DNA from: Brevibacterium album DSM 18261
Lineage (GTDB): Bacteria; Actinomycetota; Actinomycetes; Actinomycetales; Brevibacteriaceae
Assembly: GCF_000426445.1 (NCBI RefSeq)
Contig: NZ_KE384526.1
Span: forward strand, 667,213 to 731,212
Length of the DNA: 64,000 nt
Direction: 5' to 3'
The notes under the pieces were generated by a model. It searched no databases and was not told the origin of the DNA. It was given only the letters and a program-made list of their open reading frames with translations. The position numbers were made by a program, and so were the translations under genes. This document shows positions 53,201 through 59,944 of this stretch, piece after piece (position 1 is the first letter of the stretch; each line of letters begins with the position of its first letter).

Positions 53201-54175
53201 GACAGCCTCATCAGATGTCGGCTCGGCATCCATCACCTCCGCCGGCTCGGCCTCGCCTTCATCCGTGCCAGCACCCTCAGCACCCTCAGCACCCTCAGCA
53301 CCCTCAGCACCCTCAGCACCCTCAGCACCCTCAGCACCCTCAGCGGCGATGCTCGCAGACCCCTCCGAATCCGCCCTGTCAGCTTCGGTCACATGGCCGT
53401 CATGAGCCTGATCGGTCTCATCGGACGTCTCCGCCTCGGCAGCCGGGTCGCCACCGGCGGTCGCGCCGTCCTCGGAAGCGGCACCGCCATCGGCGGCCGC
53501 CCCGTCCTCATCGCCGGCTTCCCGGACCCCCGCACCCTCCGCGGCAGGACCGGTGCCAGCACTGCTTCCCGCATCGCCGTCGTTTCTCGCATCGTCGCCT
53601 CGGATGTCGGCCTCGGCCTCTGTGAGCTCGGTCAGGCGGCCCTCCTCCGATGTGGGAGTCTCGACCTCGTGTGGGGCGGCGACTGCCTGATCGGCTTCCG
53701 AGGGCACGGCCGCTGACCGGTCAGCACTCCCGGTCTCGGTCCCGGCGTCCGGTCCAGCTTCCTCGGGCGGCGTCACGTCCTCGGAACCGAGCACCACCCC
53801 ACCACCAGGCGCCTCGGCACCAGGCTCCTCCACCGCTTCGGCACCGGGCTCCTCGGCCGTCTCAGCGTCGGCCCCGAGCGCCGCCTCGACATCGACGGCG
53901 GACTCCTCTTCGGCGTCACCCCCGGGGCCCGCGTCGGCGACGCGCTCCGGTTCCGCCTCTTCCGCCTCAGCATCAGACTTCACCCCCGCCTCAGCATGAG
54001 ACTCTGCCCCCGCCTCAGCATCAGGCGCCGCCTCCGCTTCAGGATGGCGCTCCCCCTCGGCCTCGGCGCTCAGCCCCTCCTCGGAAGCCGTCCCGGCAAC
54101 GGACTCCCGCACGTGCTCCTCGCCGTCGCAGGCGGTCTCGTGCGCGTCGGGGCCTTCACCTGTGGTGTCTGACAC
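50264..54175 (-). CDS. dacB: D-Ala-D-Ala carboxypeptidase (DacB, S13) with giant acidic N-terminal tail
   Basis: 1303 residues; typical actinobacterial DacB proteins are near 450-550. The C-terminal ~445 residues are an S13/PBP4 enzyme that trims peptidoglycan peptides outside the membrane: SVTK (SxxK) at ~921, SDN at ~1137, KTG at ~1248. One membrane segment (~814-832, GLVFGTAALVVLLGGYAAL) preceded by PRRRR implies a cytoplasmic N-terminus. Residues 1-~808 are dominated by Glu, Asp, Ala, Ser, Gly and Pro with few basic residues and short repeats: (GAE)n at ~279-302, PEAPEAPEAP near 780, DPDDPVS twice, DLQEEDEA. No family is recognised there. The frame is open throughout; GTG start at 54175 with GGGAG upstream. 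The true start could be later, since no homology marks it. First gene of the dacB-DUF2342-tilS operon. Confidence 0.85.
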   Translation of the reverse strand: MSDTTGEGPDAHETACDGEEHVRESVAGTASEEGLSAEAEGERHPEAEAAPDAEAGAESHAEAGVKSDAEAEEAEPERVADAGPGGDAEEESAVDVEAALGADAETAEEPGAEAVEEPGAEAPGGGVVLGSEDVTPPEEAGPDAGTETGSADRSAAVPSEADQAVAAPHEVETPTSEEGRLTELTEAEADIRGDDARNDGDAGSSAGTGPAAEGAGVREAGDEDGAAADGGAASEDGATAGGDPAAEAETSDETDQAHDGHVTEADRADSEGSASIAAEGAEGAEGAEGAEGAEGAEGAEGAGTDEGEAEPAEVMDAEPTSDEAVASTEAEAGGEPAPVHSDEPTDRLEQEPAGREGGAGLGAEDGEGAGASGSVVDHDGDDEPAGANEPGHESEPSGSDDTHGVDRSDDSGETEFAELAAHTGDGSELDWDSIAPVGFDVSAHLDAGEADDFAHAVTGADLPVDSGPSEPPEDSGPGEGPDRSQESERSGESGRLGESEQSEESGRLGEPDGPEESDRFDEEEPDPSDAPVIPEDADLQEEDEADLQEEDEGDPQGESTSSAHAEASAGSEAAESEASESAVQEQTASTEADPEATSGPESSEPGLSEPELSESEPPELEPSEPEPSERDFSGHSPAAQESLDGAASESDPDDPVSDPDDPVSDAEADPEPSPTAESSEEPEAQVEASPDDGADAAPSESVTADSASAAAALISLPEPTEPTERTEPTGQSGPDNAPEPADDAEPSDADDSATAADPPPSADPHPAASPPAPAGSPEAPEAPEAPEAPASNPLEALTSGPPETAEAPRRRRGLVFGTAALVVLLGGYAALDAYGHVPGVLTTEPQIAVQAVPQPAPEVEGRSAIGPLSDSAPAPQGVQELIQAVFDDAELTGRHSYDVRDMLTGEVLASQDAGTAHTPASVTKVLTGAAALGTIGARTRFATRTVLSGSAVGGDSDAAAPAEDAAETSASQTAHGPATVHLIGGGDVLLGTGESDPDAVMGHAGLGTLAQETAAALAEAGIASVTVSADLSRYSGSGWHEGWARADVGSGFITPIAPLMQNSAFEQPGQRYSPRQEDAPAVALETFAEALRTAGAEQGLAVQTADPSQAPGAAEELARVESAPVSAVVDFMLGQSDNVVAEVLGRETAVALGREATSATGPEAVIDALAEQDIDTGSIRLSDTSGLDYANRISAHDLTSIIEASAASEGDLSLLAPSLPVGGWSGTLAERYRDEDSRPGAGVVVAKTGTLATVTSLAGTVLTADGRLLVFSMMADEMEPGTAGEMRQAFDVALARIAECGCA
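53269..53340 (-). repeat. Eight tandem 9-bp repeats in dacB
   Basis: CAGCACCCT repeated eight times without change (72 bp), encoding Glu-Gly-Ala units in the acidic tail. Because the unit is 9 bp, copy-number change would keep the frame. Related in-gene repeats lie at 51808-51848 (9-bp units) and 52183-52222 (two 18-bp units). Confidence 0.9.
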
Positions 54176-54302
54176 TCGGACTCCCTCACAACGGTCTGCG
54201 GTGTCGCCACCACGCTCTCGTCACTATGCTAGGTGAGGCTCGAAACAGCGCGCTCCCGCGCGGCCACCCGCGTCGGAGCGCCCCGCACGTCCAGGAGGAC
54301 CC

Positions 54303-54791
54303 ATGGAACTTCTCGCAACGATCGAGATCCCCGCAGGCTCGCGCAACAAGTACGAGGTCGACCACGAGACCGGCCGGGTGAAGCTCGACCGCTACCTCTT
54401 CACCTCGATGCAGTACCCCACGGACTACGGGTTCTTCGAGGACACCCTGGGCGAGGACGGCGACCCGCTGGACGTGTTGGTCCTCCTGCACGAGTCGGTG
54501 TTCCCCGGCTGCCTCGTCGATGCCCGCCCGGTGGGCGTCTTCAAGATGGAGGACGAGGCCGGCGGCGACGACAAGATCCTCGCGGTGCTCGGCGGCGATG
54601 ACCGCTTCGACCACATCCAGGACGTGTCCGATGTCGCACAGCACGAGCTCGACGCCATCGAGCACTTCTTCACCCGCTACAAGGACCTGGAGAAGGGCAA
54701 GTTCGTCAAGGGATCCGAGTGGGCCGGCCGCGAGGAGGCCGAGCGCATCGTCACCGAGTCGATCGAGCGCTTCAAGGCCGAGGGCCACTGA
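54303..54791 (+). CDS. ppa: Inorganic pyrophosphatase, family I
   Basis: 162 residues, normal for actinobacteria. It hydrolyses pyrophosphate and so drives biosynthesis. Conserved acidic metal-binding sites: [55 protein letters not shown], and [32 protein letters not shown] precedes the ATG. It is divergent from dacB; a TATGCT at 54225-54230 may be its -10. Confidence 0.97.
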   Translation: MELLATIEIPAGSRNKYEVDHETGRVKLDRYLFTSMQYPTDYGFFEDTLGEDGDPLDVLVLLHESVFPGCLVDARPVGVFKMEDEAGGDDKILAVLGGDDRFDHIQDVSDVAQHELDAIEHFFTRYKDLEKGKFVKGSEWAGREEAERIVTESIERFKAEGH

Positions 54792-55162
54792 GACCCGGAC
54801 GATCTGAGCGCTCCCGAGGGGGCCGAAGGCTCAGCAGGCCGGGCTCGCTCCGACAGGCTGAACAGCCGCGGGCGCAGTGGCCCCCTGGATGACGCCCAGT
54901 TCTCACGCAGACACCCACGTATTCGCACGGATACGTGGGTGTCTGCGTGAGAACTGGGCGTCGACGAAGGGAAACTGGGCGTCTGCGCGGACCGGTGGGC
55001 GCCCGGAGGGAGAACTGGGCGTCGACGAAAGGAGACCGGGCGTCCGTGCGGGCCCGGCACGCAGCGGCCCGGCCGCACTCCGCCGCGCCCCACACCACCC
55101 CCGAAACCGCACTTAGGTCACCCTCACTGCCCCGGGACCGCAGAATGTGACACTCTGCACAT
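54792..55162. other. Palindrome-rich spacer downstream of ppa
   Basis: 371 bp without a gene. It contains the perfect family A palindrome (54891-54962), then three degraded direct repeats of its arm (GAACTGGGCGTC-like words near 54971, 55011 and 55041), and finally the -10-like hexamer CACTCT (55151-55156) of the next gene. Confidence 0.65.
54891..54962. repeat. Palindromic repeat family A, copy 2 (perfect 32-bp arms)
   Basis: Arms 54891-54922 and 54931-54962 are exact reverse complements over 32 bp, with an 8-nt loop TCGCACGG. The arm contains GACGCCCAGTTCTCACGCAG, shared with the element at 15592. It begins 99 bp after the ppa stop. The perfection of the arms suggests recent formation, gene conversion or active maintenance. 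Confidence 0.85.
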
Positions 55163-55804
55163 ATGCATCTCGACCACGTCTCCTTCGCAAGCGAACCCGA
55201 CGGGCTGGAGGCAACTGCCGGACGCCTCGCAGACGCCCTCGGGATCGAACCCTACGACGGCGGCATCCATCCGCGGTTCGGCACCCGGAACCTCATCTTC
55301 CCGCTCGCCCAGGGCCACTACGTCGAGGTCGTGGAGCCCCTGGAGCACCCTGCGACCCTGTCGACACCGTTCGGTCAGGCCGTCCGCGCGCGCACGGAAC
55401 TCGGCGGGGGCTGGCTGGGCTGGGTGGTCCGCGTCGACGATCTCGCCGCCGTCGAGGCACGGCTCGAGCGCAAGGCCGTGGACGGCAACCGCACCCCCGC
55501 AGGCCAGGAGGAGGTGCTGTGGAAGCAGATCGGCGTCAAGGGCCTCATCGCAGACCCGCAGCTGCCGTTCTTCATCCACTGGCTCTCCCCGCGCAGCCAG
55601 CACCCCTCGCAGCTGGGCCGGCCCAATGACGTCTCGATCGCGGAGATCACGATCGCCGGTGACCGCGACCGCGTGCGCGAATGGCTGGGCACGGACGAGA
55701 AGAAGCCCATCCCGGAGATCAGCATCGACTGGACGGCACCGCACGGCGCCCCCGGCCTCATGTCCGTCACCTTCCACACCGCCAAGGGGCTCGTGACGCT
55801 CTGA
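55163..55804 (+). CDS. VOC / glyoxalase-like domain protein
   Basis: 213 residues. It resembles the Glyoxalase-like (PF13468-type) group: MHLDHVSFASEPDGLEATAGRLADALGI, GTRNLIFPLAQGHYVEVVEPLEHP, LGWVVRVDDLAAVEARL, QLPFFIHWLSPRSQHP. Members are mostly uncharacterised metal-dependent enzymes. No ribosome-binding site; CACTCT stands 6 nt upstream of the ATG, suggesting a leaderless message. Its stop overlaps the next start by 1 nt (TGATG), so the two are co-transcribed. Confidence 0.82.
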   Translation: MHLDHVSFASEPDGLEATAGRLADALGIEPYDGGIHPRFGTRNLIFPLAQGHYVEVVEPLEHPATLSTPFGQAVRARTELGGGWLGWVVRVDDLAAVEARLERKAVDGNRTPAGQEEVLWKQIGVKGLIADPQLPFFIHWLSPRSQHPSQLGRPNDVSIAEITIAGDRDRVREWLGTDEKKPIPEISIDWTAPHGAPGLMSVTFHTAKGLVTL

Positions 55805-57240
55805 TGCAGCCCGACGCCACGGCCGAGGGGGCCGTGGCCCGGCCGCCCTCCCGCGCAGCCTCCCCCGCGCCCTCGCACAACAGTGTGCGGGGCGCGGTCG
55901 GCGCTCTCCGCCCCCAGGTCTCGCGGAGGAACCTCCTCATCGGCTCGGCGCTGGGCCTCGGCGCGGCGGCCGGCGGCACGCTGCTCACGCGGCGGCTCCT
56001 GCCGCCCGCCCACGACACCCTCGCCGACCGCCCCCTGCACTCCCTCACCGCCGCGTTCTCCTCGGCGGACGAACGCTCCCTCATCAGCAGCGCCGAGGCG
56101 GTGCTGCCCGGCTCGCGGGTGCAGGCCTCGGCGCCGGCCGCCCATGAGCTGCTGACGCGGGAGAGGGAGTGGCTGGCCTCCCTGGCGGGCTGGACCCGTC
56201 GCGGTCCGCACGCCGGCCTCGTCCGCGATGCCTATCTCGACCTCTTCGTGCTCACGGAGGGGCTGCCGGCAACGGTCGCCGGCTGGACGACGGCCTGGCG
56301 CCACATCTGGCCGCGCGACACCGCGCATGCGGCCGTGGCCTTCGCCGCCGCCGGTGACCTGCCCCGGGCCGAGACGCTCCTCGACTTCCTCGCGGACGCT
56401 CCCCGCACCGACGAGGGCTGGTTCGAGGCCCGCTACGCCCTGGACGGCACCGGCGCCCCGGACGACCGCAGCCCCCAGTTCGACGGGCTGGGCTGGGCGG
56501 CCTGGGCGGTGGGCTGGATCCACGAGAACGCGATGCCCACGACGGCCCAGCGCGATGCCTTCGTGCAGCGCCGTGCCCCCTTCGCCCGTTCCCTCGCCCA
56601 GAGCCTGCTCGGCGAACTCGACGCGCACGGCGGTCGGCCGCCCGTCTCCTCGGACTACTGGGAGGTGTTCGAGTGGCGGGTGACGCTCGGCACCGCGGCA
56701 CCTGCGCTGGCAGGGCTCCAGCGTCTGCAGCCGGTGCTCGCCGCCGCCGACGATCCGCTCGAGGAGGCCTGCGCCCGTGCCGAGGCCGAGCTCTCCGACC
56801 ACATCGCCGAGCGCTTCGCCGCCCACGGCTTCCCTCGGCACGCCGGCGGCAGCCATGCGGACTCCGCCGTGGGCTTCATGCTTCCGCCCTATGTCCGCGA
56901 CTGGCGCGATGCGGAGCACGTGCGCAGCGAGCTCGCGCGTACGGAGGATGCGCTGAGACAGCCGGCCGGCGGCATCTCGCCCGGGGAGAGGTGGGCCCGC
57001 GACGGAGTCTCGTGGACACCGGAGACGGCGGTCTTCGCCCTCGCTCACGCGACCTCGCCCGAGGCCGGCCACCGCGCCGAGGCCGTCCGCCTGCTCGACT
57101 GGCTGGGTGCCCACCGCACCCCCGCGGGCAGCTATCCGGAGAAGGTGCTGGCCGGTGGGGAGCCCGCAGCGGTGGCGCCGCTGGCATGGACGGCGGCATG
57201 CGTGGCGCTCGCGGCGCACTCCCTCTCGCTGGCGGAGTGA
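55804..57240 (+). CDS. Tat-exported glycoside hydrolase family 15-like protein
   Basis: 478 residues. A twin-arginine signal lies at ~40-65 (SRRNLLIGSALGLGAAAGG) after a Pro/Ala-rich start. The body has the helical (alpha/alpha)6 pattern of glucoamylase-like enzymes: LFVLTEGLPATVAGWTTAWRHIWPRDTAHAAVAFAAAGDL, with the WPRD motif and a later Glu-rich YWEVFEW, then SPGERWARDGVSWTPETAVFALAH. The position of Glu in DGVSWTPETAVFAL fits a catalytic acid, but this was not aligned. The substrate (alpha-glucan, trehalose or other) is unknown. It starts on the last base of the VOC gene stop. Confidence 0.7.
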   Translation: MQPDATAEGAVARPPSRAASPAPSHNSVRGAVGALRPQVSRRNLLIGSALGLGAAAGGTLLTRRLLPPAHDTLADRPLHSLTAAFSSADERSLISSAEAVLPGSRVQASAPAAHELLTREREWLASLAGWTRRGPHAGLVRDAYLDLFVLTEGLPATVAGWTTAWRHIWPRDTAHAAVAFAAAGDLPRAETLLDFLADAPRTDEGWFEARYALDGTGAPDDRSPQFDGLGWAAWAVGWIHENAMPTTAQRDAFVQRRAPFARSLAQSLLGELDAHGGRPPVSSDYWEVFEWRVTLGTAAPALAGLQRLQPVLAAADDPLEEACARAEAELSDHIAERFAAHGFPRHAGGSHADSAVGFMLPPYVRDWRDAEHVRSELARTEDALRQPAGGISPGERWARDGVSWTPETAVFALAHATSPEAGHRAEAVRLLDWLGAHRTPAGSYPEKVLAGGEPAAVAPLAWTAACVALAAHSLSLAE

Positions 57241-57300
57241 GCCTGCAGGGGCCGGCCGCGGCTCCTCAGCTCCTGCGCGCCGGCTGACCCCGCCGCTTTC

Positions 57301-57349
57301 GTCTGCCGTGCCAACGCCATACGCCCGGATTCGCGTCGGCACAGCAGAC
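57301..57349. repeat. Palindromic repeat family B, copy 2
   Basis: Arms 57301-57317 (GTCTGCCGTGCCAACGC) and 57333-57349 pair with two mismatches; the left flank CCCCGCCGCTTTC is identical to that of copy 4, giving a 25-bp identity. It lies between the GH15-like gene and the AraC-type gene. Confidence 0.75.
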
Positions 57350-57406
57350 CACACTCCTCGGCGCACGATCGCAACCCGACCTCTGCGCTGCAGGCGCATC
57401 CGTCCG

Positions 57407-57412
57407 TACACT
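57407..57412 (+). promoter_or_regulatory. -10 box of a leaderless AraC-type gene
   Basis: TACACT exactly 6 nt before the ATG at 57419, with no ribosome-binding site. One of about ten such arrangements in the window. Confidence 0.45.
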
Positions 57413-57418
57413 CGACAC

Positions 57419-58468
57419 ATGGCGGAGAAGGGCCGCGATCCGGCGGCGAGTCCCTTCCACCTCGCTCCGCGCGGCCTCGCGCCGGGTGTGAGCACGATGG
57501 TGGGCTACCGTTCCGCGCCCGCGCCCGCGGCGGTGCATCGCGGCCTGCCCTCGGCGCGGCTCACCTTCATCCTCGCACTCGATGAGGGCGTCGAGGCCGG
57601 CGCCACCGAGGCCGAGGCCGCCTCCGCCCGCCCGAACCCCCTCCTCCTCGCGGGTCTGCACACCGTCGCGAGCCATGTGCGACGCGAGCACGCGCAGGCG
57701 GGCATCCAGCTGGCGGTGCACCCGCTCGCGGCCCGCGCGCTGTTCGGGATGCCCGCCTCGGCGCTGCCGCTGAGCGGGTTCGACGGCGCCGCGGTGCTGG
57801 GAGGCTGGGCCGCGGAGCTGCAGGAGCGCCTGGCGGAAGAGAGCTTGACGCAGGAGGAGCTGGTTCGGGAGAAGCGCGAGCGGGAGGGCCTGGGTGGGCC
57901 CCGAGGACGGTCCGGGACGGATGGGCCCCGGGAGGAGTCGACGCGGAAGCGCACGGTGCGGGAGCATCCGGGGCAGGGGATCGTGCCGCGGGAGAGAGGA
58001 GCGGATGCGGAGCGCTCCCGGTGGACCGGACTGTTCGGGGAGACTGCCAGAGCCCTCGTGCGGCAGCACGGGAGGAACGATACCGTCTCGTCCCGCCTGC
58101 GACCCGAGCTGCTGCAGGCGTGGCAGCTGCTCGAACGCAGCGGCGGAGCCGTGAGCGTGAGTGAGCTCGCCTCCGCGACGGGGCTGAGCACGCGGCGGCT
58201 GGGGACGCTGTTCGCGCAGGAGGTGGGGCACTCCCCCAAGCAGATCGCGGGCCTCATGCGCTTCGAGCGGGCCACGCGGATCATCGCACGGCAGGTCGCG
58301 GGTGCAGGGCGCGCGGACCTCGCCGGTGCGGCCACCCTGGCCGGGTACAGCGACCAGGCGCATCTCAGCCGCGAGTTCGCCCGCTATTCCGGACTGCCGC
58401 CCCGGAGCTGGATCGCCGAGGAGTTCCGAAACATTCAAGACGGCGGGCACGGCGCTGCCGCACACTGA
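57419..58468 (+). CDS. AraC-family transcription regulator
   Basis: 349 residues. The C-terminal HTH_18 region (~235-335) shows two helix-turn-helix units: VSVSELASATGLSTRRLGTLFAQEVGHSPKQIAGLMRFERATRII and LAGAATLAGYSDQAHLSREFARYSGLPPRSW. The N-terminal ~145 residues resemble the ligand domain of regulators of the DUF6597 type (VHRGLPSARLTFILALDEG). A charged Arg/Glu/Gly linker (~150-205) lies between them. The ATG at 57419 is chosen for its -10 and its position at the domain start. It precedes a VOC gene by 55 bp, a common regulator-glyoxalase pairing; the VOC gene may be its target. Confidence 0.85.
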   Translation: MAEKGRDPAASPFHLAPRGLAPGVSTMVGYRSAPAPAAVHRGLPSARLTFILALDEGVEAGATEAEAASARPNPLLLAGLHTVASHVRREHAQAGIQLAVHPLAARALFGMPASALPLSGFDGAAVLGGWAAELQERLAEESLTQEELVREKREREGLGGPRGRSGTDGPREESTRKRTVREHPGQGIVPRERGADAERSRWTGLFGETARALVRQHGRNDTVSSRLRPELLQAWQLLERSGGAVSVSELASATGLSTRRLGTLFAQEVGHSPKQIAGLMRFERATRIIARQVAGAGRADLAGAATLAGYSDQAHLSREFARYSGLPPRSWIAEEFRNIQDGGHGAAAH

Positions 58469-58523
58469 ATGGGCGGGAGCACCGGGACGCAGTCCGGTGC
58501 CCGATACCCGAGGAGGCAGGAAC

Positions 58524-58952
58524 ATGCAGGCAGCAGACCGCACAACGCACGCGCAGGACATCGGTCCGGCGCTGTTCCACACCCTGCAGGCCGAGGACGC
58601 GAGCGCGCTCATCGACTTCTGCACGGAGGTGCTGGGCTTCGTCCTCACCGCCCGCTATGACGACCACGGCCGTGTGGCCCACGCCGAGCTCCGCTGGCCA
58701 GAGGGCCCGGGAGGCGTCATGCTCGGCAGCCACGACCCCGGCCGCGAGTACACGCAGACCCCGGGCACGGCGGGCGCGTACCTGGTCACCGCCGATGCGG
58801 ACGCCCTCTACGAGCACGTCACGGCACACGGGGCGGAAGTCGTCATACCGCTGCGGGACACGGACCACGGCAGCCGCGAGTTCACAGTCCGCGATCCGGA
58901 GGGCAATCAGTGGTCCTTCGGCACCTATGCCGGCGCGCCCCTGGAGGAGTGA
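58524..58952 (+). CDS. VOC family (glyoxalase/bleomycin-resistance-like) protein
   Basis: 142 residues with two beta-alpha-beta-beta-beta modules: LFHTLQAEDASALIDFCTEVLGFVLTARYDDHGRVAHAELRW, then AYLVTADADALYEHVTAHGAEVVIPLRDTDHGSREFTVRDPEGNQWSFG, the typical ending of the family. Likely metal binding, but no substrate can be named. AGGAGG stands 9 nt before the ATG. It follows the AraC-type gene and is probably co-transcribed. Confidence 0.88.
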   Translation: MQAADRTTHAQDIGPALFHTLQAEDASALIDFCTEVLGFVLTARYDDHGRVAHAELRWPEGPGGVMLGSHDPGREYTQTPGTAGAYLVTADADALYEHVTAHGAEVVIPLRDTDHGSREFTVRDPEGNQWSFGTYAGAPLEE

Positions 58953-59073
58953 GCGGGCCTCACAAGATCAGACCAGGACACCCCGGCCGAGGTGCTGCTC
59001 CCGGCTGCCGCGCTGGTCGCGCTGGTCCCAGCTGCCGCGCCGACCGCGCTGGCTCGCGGCCCCCGCCGTTGTC

Positions 59074-59122
59074 GTCTGCCGCGCGAACGCCATTCCCCCG
59101 GATTCGCGTTGGCATGGCAGAC
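59074..59122. repeat. Palindromic repeat family B, copy 3
   Basis: Arms 59074-59090 (GTCTGCCGCGCGAACGC) and 59106-59122 pair with three mismatches; right flank CCACAGTGCCCGAGGC matches the other copies. It lies in the 295-bp spacer between the convergent VOC and ASCH genes, where I see no gene. Confidence 0.7.
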
Positions 59123-59247
59123 CACAGTGCCCGAGGCGGAGGCGGAGGCGCAGAGACTACAGCGGCAACCGGCCCGGCCCTGGTGCCGGCAGAGTCGCCG
59201 AGACGGCCTCAGGTCGACACCTCAGGCCGGCGTCGCAAGCCAACACC

Positions 59248-59742
59248 TCAGGCCGGCGCTTCGACCTCGCGCCAGAGCAGGCGGAACCTCTCGCAGACGA
59301 CGGGCATATCGGCGGCGAAGACCCGCGAGCTCTCCGCGTACCTCCGCCAGAATGCCTCATGGCCGCTCCGCCAGGTCTCCAGAGTGCGGTCGTCCTCCCC
59401 CTCCGCATACGCGTGCTCAGCACTCACCGCGCTGAAGGGAACCGTCACGACATCGACTGTCTCGATCACCGCGCGAGGCCGGTCCCGCCCGTCGAGGAGG
59501 ATGCTCAGATCGCCGACCTGAGGAACGGGCTCACCCGTCGCATCAAGGTCCCACAGCGACGAGGACGTGGCCGTCTTGATCCCGGCGAGGACGAGTTCCA
59601 GCAACTGGTCCGCGTGCGCGGGCGTGGCCCCGAACGACCACGCTTCCGGACTCTCTGCAGGCAGCTCGGGGAGCGCCGTGTGCGCCCGGAGCCAGAACTC
59701 CTCCAGCAGTTCAGCCTGGGTGCAGTCAGCAGTGTGAGCCAT
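59248..59742 (-). CDS. ASCH-domain protein
   Basis: 164 residues. ASCH domain signs: LLELVLAGIKTATSSSLWDLD (the conserved Lys-Thr-Ala-T region), VGDLSILLDGRDRPRAVIETVDVVTVPFSAVSAEHAYAEGEDDRTLETWRSGHEAFW. ASCH proteins bind RNA or act as small nucleases or hydrolases; the role here is unknown. TAGCGT stands 6 nt before the ATG at 59742, with no ribosome-binding site. Flanked on both sides by family B palindromes. Confidence 0.85.
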   Translation of the reverse strand: MAHTADCTQAELLEEFWLRAHTALPELPAESPEAWSFGATPAHADQLLELVLAGIKTATSSSLWDLDATGEPVPQVGDLSILLDGRDRPRAVIETVDVVTVPFSAVSAEHAYAEGEDDRTLETWRSGHEAFWRRYAESSRVFAADMPVVCERFRLLWREVEAPA

Positions 59743-59748
59743 GCCGCA

Positions 59749-59754
59749 ACGCTA
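59749..59754 (-). promoter_or_regulatory. -10 box of a leaderless ASCH gene
   Basis: TAGCGT on the minus strand, 6 nt before the ATG at 59742; no ribosome-binding site is present. Confidence 0.45.
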
Positions 59755-59825
59755 TCAGCGGGCCGGCGCGAGGCCTCAGGCCGTGGCCGGCCATCGCTCC
59801 GTGCGCCCCATACCCCGCCGCTTTC

Positions 59826-59874
59826 GTCTGCCGTGCCGACGCGATTCGCGCGGATTCGCGTCGGCACGGCAGAC
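59826..59874. repeat. Palindromic repeat family B, copy 4
   Basis: Perfect 18-bp arms (59826-59843 GTCTGCCGTGCCGACGCG and 59857-59874) and a 13-nt loop. Left flank CCCCGCCGCTTTC is identical to copy 2. It lies in the 202-bp spacer between the CPBP gene and the ASCH gene, so it could end CPBP transcription. Confidence 0.8.
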
Positions 59875-59944
59875 CACAACGCCGGAGGCCGAGGCCGAGG
59901 CGGCAGAGGCCGCAGCCCAGCGCCACGGCGTCAGAGCGACCCCG

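Noticed and set aside
52084-54381. Several plus-strand frames opposite the DacB tail
   Set aside because: They mirror the acidic repeats and show Arg/Pro-rich shadow composition without ribosome-binding sites or homology; the minus-strand frame joins a real enzyme.
54677-55150. Small open frames across the family A palindrome
   Set aside because: They exist on both strands because of the inverted repeats and have no ribosome-binding sites or homology.
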